From Owenia fusiformis (lineage: Eukaryota; Annelida; Polychaeta; Sabellida; Oweniidae): a stretch of DNA of 64,000 nucleotides. The notes beneath the pieces are model-generated. The model saw only the letters and a program-made list of their open reading frames with translations, ran no database searches and was not told the DNA's origin. The translations under genes and the position numbers were made by a program. The stretch lies in contig CAIIXF020000007.1 of assembly GCA_903813345.2 (NCBI GenBank), positions 37,344,759 to 37,408,758 on the forward strand, read 5' to 3'. Numbering within the stretch: position 1 is the stretch's first letter; every line of letters begins with the position of its first letter. This document shows positions 46,246 to 64,000 of this stretch, one piece after another.

Positions 46246-46342
46246 TTCAGAAGCCGGTTTTTAAAAGCCGGCTTCTTGTTGACTGTAGAAGCCGGCTTCT
46301 GTAGTACGTAAGAAGCCAGTTTGTAAAAGCGGTTTTTGCCTT
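46246..46342. repeat. agaagccgg inverted/tandem repeats
   Basis: Five copies of agaagccgg or its inverse within 97 bases, able to form nested hairpins. Confidence 0.7.
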
Positions 46343-46675
46343 CGAGTACTTCTGAAAGGATGAACCAATATTTCATATAGTAAGGATCAGCATATTTCAC
46401 CAAATAGATATAATGGTATATAATGATTTGGAATGTCAATGTAAATTGCAATAGGCAATAGTTCAGAAATGTATATCTATGTGTAATTATGTGAATTTTA
46501 TAAACTATCGATTTGAATGAAATGACCCATGGAATGTGCTCAAAAGCAAAGTTTATCCGACTCCAGGACTCTATGAACATTCTTAATGCATTGAAATAGT
46601 CATTATTGTTCAAGTCAAAGCACATTGTCTGCCAAATGAAACCTTTTGCGTTATCACTATGTGCATTTAAAAAAA

Positions 46676-46683
46676 TATAAATA
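46676..46683 (+). promoter_or_regulatory. TATA box of copy A
   Basis: A perfect tataaata, which would place the start of transcription near 46706. In copy B the matching sequence has become tagaaata. The assignment rests on the 5' exon model. Confidence 0.45.
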
Positions 46684-46705
46684 GCGATAAACGAGGAAGT
46701 TTAAA

Positions 46706-46931
46706 AAGGTGCAATATGATTCGTAGAGCGAATAGCATCAGTGAATAGTTCTTTATCGAACAACACTTTATCTGAAAGCATTCAATTCAATCTTTTCATA
46801 TTGCATGAAAAATATTCTTTTTTGTTATGTGGAGAAGTTGTGCTTACAAAAGAGGAATTGAGCACATATAGGCGTTTTTCTACTAGACGATTCACAAGTG
46901 GCGGACTGATAATCATTTTCGATTGAACAGG
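46706..46931 (+). other. Putative 5' untranslated exon, copy A
   Basis: From the inferred start 30 bases after the TATA box to a donor (gaacagg/gtgagat). The matching copy B donor is cag/gtgaga at 58163. The intron would end at the strong acceptor tgtttttcttgcatag (47221). Confidence 0.4.
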
Positions 46932-47300
46932 GTGAGATATTAAATTTTTTTTTTATTGAATTCTTAATTGCATTTCTTATTTGCTATACTCGTATTCTTT
47001 TTGAATCTCATCTAAACGTAAGTTGTTTCAAGTTCGCTGCAAAAATGTATTGTACATTTGTATAATCCATTTTCGAGACTGTATTGTTTTTGTCTGTCCT
47101 AAAGAAATTGTTCAGTGATCTCGTATACTTTGGATTATGATAATAGGTCCTAACGGTAGAGGGGCATTGGAGTATTGTTTCATGACAATATGTCACTGAC
47201 TAAACTGTTTTTCTTGCATAGAGTGACTTGTAAATTTTGCACTTGTGCCAACAATTTTTGTTGTCTAATAGTAGATATTTCCTGACAGTCCAGCACGAAA

Positions 47301-55796
<8,496 letters not shown>

Positions 55797-57834
55797 GGTA
55801 AATATAACATAATGACAATAAGCATTAGATTCTACTACACTATTACATGAATATTATAATGCATAAAATACAAATCTCCACTAAAATTAAAACAATCATA
55901 TGTAAATAACGTTATTTCAAGACATTTCACTGAACAATAGTTGCAATAAGTAGGTATTTAACACAGAGGAAGGAATTGTGTCTGACAGATACTACGCTGA
56001 TTGAGAACATTAAACCTGACCAGTATTAGGATTACATATACGTATTGTACTTCGTTTTCTTGTCTTTCATAATGACAAATAATGACATTTATCCTTATGC
56101 TGACCACTGTCAACACTTTCTTATTTTCAATCGGCCAGTTGTAAAATTGGGTAAAATGAATTTAATGAAGATAACATTTTTTGGAATAGAAAATCAACGA
56201 AAATCAAAACATGAATCGATCAATCTAAAATATTTAAATATCAAATTGAATTTTGTTTTGTCATTGTGTTTCAGTTCAAATTCTGATGTTAGACAAGCGA
56301 TTCCAGAACACTGAGCTTTTCAACAAAACGTACATTCTATTATATAGAATCATCAAGCTTCGGACATGTCCCGAGTTAGTGATTGAGTGTTGGAACCGAC
56401 GATGCTATGTACAACGCAACCTTATAACCATAATGGTTAGTGAAGACACACCATTGATCTGAATCCTAGCAGTCCGAATCCTATTCGTCCGAATCCGAAA
56501 GGTCCGAATCTCAATCATCTAAACCCATTCGTCCAAAACCAAATAATATTGTCAATGACTAGTATATAGCTTCATCAAGATGCGGACATGTCCAAACGTT
56601 GTGATTGAGCATGGAGACCAACCGTGACCGTGCCATGCATAACGAAAGGTTATAATCATAATGGTTAAGGACTTCATGCGAACAACTACAACTGACGTAA
56701 GCCACGACTGCTATGAAGAATAATTAATCCATACATCATTATGCGACGATGAACACCTTACAACACAAATGTAACGTTATCAATCGAATATAAACGTTGA
56801 TACAGTGTTCCGACATTATGGTATACTAGTAGTAAATAACAAGATGAAACGCTCGCAATATTATCCTGGGTACCATCATTAAATATAAGTTCACAAATAT
56901 CCCCTATTTAAGTTTAATACTGACAATATCTCCTTTCGAAGGGTGTATTGAAAAAGACTTTCTAGTTTCGACGGAGCCCTACAAAGTACCAACTCTTCAT
57001 TTTGTGAAAAATAGCAATTTATTGTACGGAAAATGTCTTGGTACAGAACATAAACTGTTTTGTATGGGGCATATACTTTATTGTAAAGAACAATTTAATC
57101 TAAAATAGTTCAAAACAATATTGGTTAAAACATCAACATTATTTTGCTGGAAACAGTACTTCAGATTGTAGACAGAAAATATTGTACAGAAAAATAATCG
57201 TGTGATATAAAAACATCACAAAATATAAGCTTAACGACCACAGGCAAATCACCTAACAGCTATAGTAACCAATGATGGTGATCAACATTACTGTGATGAA
57301 CAACAATTTTAAATGTTAAGTTAAACGGATCAGAGAGAGAATGTACAGAAAAATAACTGTACTGCATAAAACCAAATTGTAGCATATATTCACGTGAACA
57401 ATTATGAGCAAGTGCTCTCTTAAGGCCGTGCATGCCCAAATAGACTTATATATTTTCCTGGCCGCGAAACTGAGAGTAAAAGAAAGAAGTACGATAATCA
57501 AGGTCACAGATTTGTCAAATTCACTTTAAATATACGGTCGATTTTGACAGCAAAAATAGATTTTACGGCCCTTTTCACATGAAAAACGAGTTTAGAAAAA
57601 AATGTACGGGAAATTCACGTAAAAACGGGAGGTTGGCAAGTTTGTTTATGGCATTTAAGAATCGCTCATAATATTATCCTGGGTACCTTAACTAAGTATT
57701 AGGGCAGAGATATTCCTTATCTAATGTAATAAGACTTGAAATGCATGATGGCAACAACAGGCAATAATATATCAAATAATGTAGGCTATGTATATTTACA
57801 TGCATTTAATAGATAAAAATTTAGATAAAATGGA
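55797..57834. other. Intergenic region between the two copies
   Basis: Contains the short repeats tccgaatcc / gtccgaatc at about 56470-56510. A diverged direct repeat of about 75 bp includes attatcctgggtacc (56860 and 57670). tgtacagaaaaataa also occurs twice. No gene recognised. Confidence 0.55.
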
Positions 57835-58162
57835 GTCATTATTGTTAAACTCAAAGCACGTTGTTTGCCAAATAAAACCCTTTACGTTATATCACTAAGT
57901 GTATTTAAAAAATAGAAATAGCGATAAACAAGGAAGTTCAAAAGGTGCAATGTGATTGGCAGAGCGAATAGCATTAGTGAATAGTTCTCCACCGAACATC
58001 ACTTTATCTGAAAGCATTCAATTCAATCTTTTCATATTGCATGCTAGATATTCTTTTTTTGTAAAATGGGGAATTCATGTTTAAATAAGTGGAACACATT
58101 AAGTAGTTTAAGACTGATCCATTCGCAAGTGGCGGACTAAAAATCATATTGGATTGTAACAG

Positions 58163-58600
58163 GTGAGATAAAAAATAATTTTTATTGAATTCCTAATTGC
58201 ATTTTTTAATTGCTACTAGTATTCATTTGTTCGCAAATGTGTACATTTTCTTATACATATGATACTGATACACGTTTGTGTCGTGGGAATTCTGCCTACA
58301 ACGTGTGAAATAGGGAAAAAAGAAAAATCGTACCTTCGATGTTCCGACATTTTGTTAACCGATTCGGTAACCAGCGTAATCAAGTGGATCACCAGTGATA
58401 AGTTGTTTCAAGTTCGCTACAGAGATGTATTGTTTGTATAATATATTTTCGAGACTGTATTGTTTTTGTCTGTTCTAAAGAAATTGTTCAGTGATCTTGT
58501 ATACTTTGGATTATGATAATAGGTCCGAAAGGTGGAGGGGGATTGGTGTATTGCTTCATGACGACATTATATTACTGACTAAACTGTTTTTCTTGCATAG
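58163..58600 (+). other. Putative 5' UTR intron, copy B
   Basis: Donor aacag/gtgaga after 58162 and acceptor tgtttttcttgcatag at 58600, matching copy A. The frame at 58259 lies inside and is not supported. Confidence 0.4.
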
Positions 58601-58672
58601 AGTGACTTGTAAATTTTGCCCACAACTTTTGTTGTCTTAATAATAGATATTTCCTGACAGTCCAGCACGAAA

Positions 58673-60408
58673 ATGTCTAAAAATCCGAACACACCTCTTC
58701 CGTTAGCCCCTAACACTGATGACATCACTAACATCAACTTGGAAGCCCGTTCTAAGCAAAATGCTAGTGACACTGAACCTGGTGATTTCAACATGGATGT
58801 GTATGCAACTTTGGATGAGCGGAATCAAGAGGAAATTAACAATAATCCTACCTATGCGAATCTACCAAAACGGCAAAATGAGAAATCGTTTCTCTTGAAA
58901 TGCGAGTGGAAGATCTTCGTAGCAGGTGCAGTTATCGTTATCCTGATGGTGCAATGTATTATCATTGGACTCACCAGTGTAGGCGTTTTTCAAGGTAATG
59001 CTCCAGATTTTGAATAGTTCAGACCCGTATCCAGGATTTGCCAGGGGGGGCACTTTTGGAAAAATTCCAGGGGGTTCATTTTTGACAATTTTGGCCCTAA
59101 AATGGCTAAAATCACTTGAAAAGTGCCAAGAATTTTGAAAAACTGCAGCGTGATTTTGAATGTTTAGCCGGGGGGGGGGGGGGAAGGGGGGGGGGTGATC
59201 GAACCCTCTGAATCCCCCTTTTGGCTTCGGGCCTGTAGGCTTTGTATTTAATTTCAATAACATTATTTCTATAGTTGATTTACATTAAGACTTTGAATAC
59301 ATTTTCATTATTGGAAATTCAAAGGATTAATATTCCCCACCTTATCACTTAACTCAATGGTTTTGTGAAAACCAAAACGATCACGAGCTTCGAGTACATG
59401 GGTTAAAGTTTTCATTTTAATGATTAACGGTATTTGTTTTACTCTATTTGAAGGTAAAACCCTTAGTACAATTAATCGAAAACTATCTAACTTGACAGAA
59501 AACATTGTTTCATGGAAAGCTGACATCATGGAAACCCTCAAAATATTAGGTCGAGTCTTATCACTTTGCTGTTAAGTTTATAAGTTAAACTGAACATTTT
59601 GGCTCCCGATGGCATTGTCGGGCTAGTCTCAGAATCTATGTTCACATCGACTATGTATTTACAGATATAGACGAGTGCTTTAGTAATCCATGCCAAAATG
59701 GTGGAAGTTGTATGGATGGATTCAATGGTTACCAATGTGCCTGTGTTCCTGGATATGGGGGTGCGAAATGTGATATTGGTAAGTTCAGTAAAATGAATGG
59801 CTAAAATATGAGCATTTTCACTAATTACGCTAAATTGCTGCGTCTGGTAGTTAGCGTTCTCGTGTACTTAAAGATATAGACGAGTGTTCTAGTAATCCAT
59901 GCCAAAATGGTGGAAGTTGTATGGATGGATTCAATGGTTACCAATGTGCCTGTGTTCCTGGATATGAGGGTGTGGAATGTGATATTGGTAAGTTCAGTAA
60001 ACTGAATGGCTAAAATATGAGCATTTTCACTAATTACGCTAAATTGCTGCATATGGTAGTTAGTAAAATGAATAGCTAAAACAGGAGGAGTCTCACCAGC
60101 AACTTTAAATTACCGTCATGGTGTCAAAGGCTCATACTAGCAATTATTGTATCAGATTTACTATTAATCTAATATAGCACCAATCAGGTAAGGTCTGAGA
60201 ATCTCATCAAGTAATGCTTGTTTTTCACGAACAGAATTATACAAGGGGCGATCCATATATTCTGAAAAAATGCTCTTATTTCATGATTTTTCAGATATAG
60301 ACGAGTGTTCTAGTAATCCATGCCAAAATGGTGGAAGCTGTGTTGATGGAGTTAATGGTTACATTTGTACGTGCACTCCTGGATATGGGGGTACGGAATG
60401 CGATGTTG
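58673..60408 (+). CDS. Type II membrane EGF protein, copy B (partial in window)
   Basis: Coding exons are 58673-58994, 59454-59549, 59665-59778, 59874-59987 and 60295-60408, all phase 1; the end of the gene lies beyond the window. The tail keeps YATL and NPTY. Compared with copy A only six of the first 108 residues differ, and all fall after residue 61 (for example Glu62 to Ala, Lys78 to Glu). There are three EGF modules instead of five: one like A-EGF1/3, one hybrid ending YEGVECDIG like A-EGF4, and one like A-EGF5. The donor after the stalk exon is weak (gtcgag, against gtgaga in A), and the acceptor before the second EGF is ttaaag instead of ttacag. No propeller exon is found up to 64000. 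In copy A that exon lies 5.15 kb after the last EGF, which would put it near 65.5 kb here. Confidence 0.78.
59020..59235. mobile_element. CAGGCCC-family MITE in intron, copy B
   Basis: A 216-bp copy at the same intron position as in copy A. It carries two long G runs (13 and 9 G). Confidence 0.85.
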
Positions 60409-62480
60409 GTAAGTTAAGGGAGAACTTCACTGTCGATCAACTTTTTTCTACAATTCACATTTTCTTGAAAAAATCTAAGTGAAGGGTATACTGATGTAAA
60501 ATGTGAAAATTGTGATTGACCGTTTGGTTATTTCTAGAAAATATTTGAATTTAACATTGGTTTCAATTAGGAAATGCATTTTTAGAATAAAACAATTCAC
60601 AACTCAAATTCTCTTTAAAAAATCATAATTTTATGGGACACCAAAGGTATCTAAAAATATTTATGAAAATTCACCGTCCTGAAAAAACGTCGAAGATTAT
60701 GAATCAAATGGCAATTTTATTATTCTATTGTATATAATGACTCATATTGCCAAAAATGTCTTGATAGATCAACATAAGTGTGTAATATAAAAATAGCTAG
60801 ACCAATCATATGTATTGTGGACGATTAAAAATAAAGATAGATTCTACCGGGTTTCAAAATCACTCTCGGGGTTAAGAAATTTCTGAAACCATGCGCTCTA
60901 ACTTTCGCAATTGGCATTTGTTCTATCGATTGAATGTTTTCAAATCAACAAGTATTGTGTATCGTTTTATGTAGCACGAGTGTTTATTCAATGATGGAGA
61001 AGCTCCCTGCAATCTGATTTGTCCATTTGACTTAAATAAATTTGGAATTTACACGCACTGTCCACTTACCGTGGAATACAAAGTGAAAAATGACGTCACC
61101 GTGGGCTACGGATTCTGACCGAGATTCTCACGACCCAGATTTTCATCCAGGATATGACTGTCCACTGCGATAAGTTCACGCTAACGCGTGCTAATCTTTG
61201 AATTTTGCTATAAATATCTGATTTAAATATCAGGAAAAGTAGTACCTAAAACACTAGTTTGCTCCTTTGTAGATGTATGGCATGTAGTTGAGAGTGGAGT
61301 AAGACGGAACGAAAATCGACACATATCTTTGATAGGCTATTGTTCATTAAACATGGGTTTCCTTGAAAATATTTATGATATTTTACAATGTAGAGCTACC
61401 GAAAATGATTTTAAAATTAATCTATATTATCTATACAGACTATTTCATATCAAAACCATCTCCCGTGTCAACAGGGTCAACTTTACCAGGCGTGGCTAAG
61501 ACGGAACAGGTGGGGTAAGACGGAACGGTTGATATTATCTGAAGGAAATCTAAATAAAATGCTTCGATTTGATGTTTTTTTCATATACTTTTATTTTAAG
61601 TTCAGTAGCACACGTGACAGTGTTTTTGTAACATAACCAATATGGAACGATTTTCGAAAAAGCACTTGCTAATGCTACCCATTAAAGATGGTACAATGTT
61701 AAATATATTTTATGTTTAAGAAAAGTTAACACAATGATGTACCCGTCGACTATGCTCATACACAGATCAACACTAGGTGGGAAACGTCTTCTCTTTGCAT
61801 TAACACATGAAGAGTTTCCAAATTAGTGGAATGACATTGACCTCAGGTCACCTAATCATGGTTCGCCAAGTGTCACAGCACCCTCCAAGGTCCTTGAAAC
61901 GCCAAAAACTTAAATATTGACCTTTGACCTTGAGATGACTTTGACTCATAAACCTTGACCTTGACTTCAGGTCACGTTATCATGAGTTGCCAAGGGTAAC
62001 AGCAGCCCCTAGGTATTAAAAAGTAAAATACCTAGATACTGATCTTTGACCTTGGAATGACCTTGACCTTAGTGAACTTAATCACGGGTCATACTAGCAA
62101 CTGAATCCACGTGAATCTACAAAATGTCGTCTGCTATCAAAATGAGACAGCTAAAAGCTATTATTTTTCTTAGAATACAGGTTTTTAAATTATCTATTTA
62201 GAAATATATAATTTTCTATGTATTACACGTATTTTTTGATTCTACGGGCGATCAAAACCGTATAAAATGTTATAAGAATGGATAAAAGATGATATATCTA
62301 CCCTTATTAAAAATATTACTTGCAGCCGACGAGGAATTGGCAGTTGAAAAGAAAGATTACGTGATATATTTTCAAAAAAAGTTAACTTCAGCGACCATTT
62401 TTAAACAGTTTCTCTTTAAAAGCCATCGTTCCGTCTTACCCTTTGTTCCGTCTTACCCCGCTCTCCCCTATGTACATGTA
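60409..62480 (+). other. Intron of copy B, homologous to 49856-51996
   Basis: The counterpart of the first part of copy A's long intron. It includes the CRE-containing block (tgacgtca at about 61092), a second DR1 (61918-61930) and the gtaagacggaac-ended element from 61288 to 62480. The small ATG frame of copy A is interrupted here by a TAG near 60971. Confidence 0.7.
61288..62480. mobile_element. Transposon-like element with gtaagacggaac ends, copy B
   Basis: The same ends as at 50706; its right end is also the end of the duplicated unit. Shorter than copy A by about 100 bp through loss of part of the tgaccttga block. Confidence 0.7.
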
Positions 62481-62491
62481 TTAGTAGAATA

Positions 62492-62748
62492 ACGTCATTT
62501 CTAAGGGCGATACGTTACGTTATTAGTATTATTACCACCGTCAATGACCAGGACTGAAACAGCAAGAAAATCTAACGCATTGAACGATATCTAATTTCCC
62601 GGGGAAAATTGCCGGTCCAGAATATATTCTAGACCGGTCCATATGGACCACCACTATGACGTCACACATTTCTCAGGTCGATATAGTAAAATAAACGCCT
62701 TCTAAACTAGCACTAAAACCCCTAGAACTGGCCCGGCAAGGTGGTAAT
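62492..62748 (-). repeat. Dispersed repeat, inverse of 17031-17280
   Basis: Inverse copy of the 17-kb repeat, from aataacgtcatttctaaggg to ctggcccggcaaggtgg. It starts about 11 bases after the end of duplication unit B. Confidence 0.85.
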
Positions 62749-64000
62749 AATGGAAATTAATGCTCATTATTTCCTAATTAAACAGTCTTCACCACAAACC
62801 ACATAACATAATATCACATATATTATAGGATTAAATTCGAGCCAACAGCCCGCGTTTATTGGAATACTGATACAAAGAATGAGTGAAAAAAAAAATGTAG
62901 CCAGGCCGCGATGCATCCAGGTACCTATGACGGCCACGATGCCAATGTCATAGCGGCCACGATGCCGATGGCATTAATGCCAGAAACCTCTTAGGTTCAA
63001 ATATACCCAACATCCGTCCTTGGCTCCCAACCTCGCTGCTGATTTACGATGTTTAACTGCCTTCAAGGCATCAATAAGGCACCGTGTGTCTAATTAAAAC
63101 ATCTAAATCCAACAACCCACCCATATCTAATGATCAACTGTCATTAAAACCATTGTGGCTACACGTTTGTTAACACGTCCAAGATCTCAAATTAATTCAC
63201 AAATTTCGAAATAAACCAATTCTAAATTGTGACTTTCTGTCAACTTGCAATATTGTATAAGGACCATACATGTATATAGTGCCTTCTAGCACTATGCAAA
63301 ATCTGTGAGAAACATGCCTCACTATCTAATACAGTAATCACGCACTGTCATTAATACATAACAATAATCTAAATCACTGTCTACAGACTTGCACTGTAAC
63401 CATAACATTGCCTTTTGGCAAAACACGTAACTCAGAAAGTTAATGAAACTTCCTTCCTTAATAAACTGTCGTAATATGCGACATTGTTGGTCACAAAATA
63501 CAAAAATTCCGTGATTATCACAAGAATACACGACCGGACTACAAAAATCATACGATCTTCTAAAACTATTGTGATGAACAATATAATATCTGGAAAGCAC
63601 CATGCTTTGCAAACCTTAAGAGGTTGCGTAAATGATGCCAACAATAAATTTTTTTATTTTTTTATATGTGAAACTTTGTTCAATTCTGAGAAGAATGAGA
63701 CCAAAAAAAATTAGGGTCACCGTGCTCGAATATTTTTTACAGCCAAAACAAAATCATACCCAAAACACTAAAAATCACTCTCAGATATCCCCTTAAATTG
63801 ACCTTTTCATTGTATTTCAATGGGAAAAATAATGTATTTTCTCCCCTATAATAACATTAAATAATAGTAATTTCCCAACAATAACTTTTTTTTATATTTC
63901 ATTAATTTAAACTTCGTTCAATTGTTAAAATAACTAGACATGTAAATTGAACAAGTTCAATTTAAGACTCCAGATTGATTTACTTGAGTAAAGAGCTAAG
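62749..64000. other. Unassigned AT-rich DNA
   Basis: A short repeat cggccacgatgcc occurs at about 62930 and 62955. Overlapping frames on both strands at 63322-63714 have no domain. If copy B continues, this is intron. Confidence 0.5.

Larger units (their letters stand above)
57835..62480 (+). repeat. Segmental duplication, unit B
   Basis: About 4.65 kb homologous to unit A (46599-51996). Differences include two missing EGF exons with their introns, a longer intronic MITE, extra sequence at about 58230-58390, and a shorter nuclear-receptor-site block. Confidence 0.92.

Noticed and set aside
46221-46625. 134-codon minus frame
   Set aside because: Its end is built from the agaagccgg repeats and the edge of a MITE; the rest is AT-rich with no domain or splice signals.
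58862-59263. 133-codon minus frame in copy B
   Set aside because: Antisense of the first coding exon running into the CAGGCCC MITE; proline runs come from its G/C tracts.
63322-63714. Overlapping frames on both strands near the window end
   Set aside because: No ATG context, domain or splice support; composition like the surrounding non-coding DNA.

Overview
This is an AT-rich animal nuclear window, probably from a marine invertebrate (a mollusc or another lophotrochozoan would fit, but the sequence alone does not settle it). Genes are split by introns. Short DNA transposons (MITEs), minisatellites and fold-back elements fill most of the space, there is one 5'-truncated LINE, and nothing looks prokaryotic or viral.

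From 1 to about 46.5 kb the window is mainly mobile and repetitive DNA. It holds a 55-copy 17-bp minisatellite, a Harbinger-like MITE with TTA target duplications, three large near-perfect palindromes (3.3-4.3, 24.1-25.7 and 34.2-35.1 kb), a LINE reverse transcriptase on the minus strand, a tRNA-like Pol III unit, and dispersed copies of a CAGTAAAACCTG-ended element and a CAGGCCCGTAGCCAGG-ended element. The 24.1-25.7 kb palindrome has an 8-bp target duplication and carries a protein-coding fragment. Several short exon-like frames also sit here. The best is a signal-peptide first exon with a donor on the minus strand at 42.8-42.9 kb; others are at 40.8, 32.1, 30.2, 33.9, 23.4 and 10.0 kb. All of these are tentative.

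From 46.6 kb to the end lie two head-to-tail copies of one plus-strand gene. Each encodes a type II membrane protein: a short N-terminal cytoplasmic tail with YxxL and NPxY motifs, one membrane segment, a short stalk, then EGF modules, each on its own 114-bp phase-1 exon. Copy A (coding 47301-55796) has five EGF exons and a C-terminal beta-propeller (NHL-like) exon, which contains an in-frame TAA. Copy B (coding from 58673) has three EGF exons, and its propeller exon, if present, lies beyond the window. The duplicated unit (46.6-52.0 versus 57.8-62.5 kb) ends exactly at the end of a transposon-like element in the intron. The two copies differ in EGF number, TATA box and splice sites, while the first part of their coding sequence is identical.
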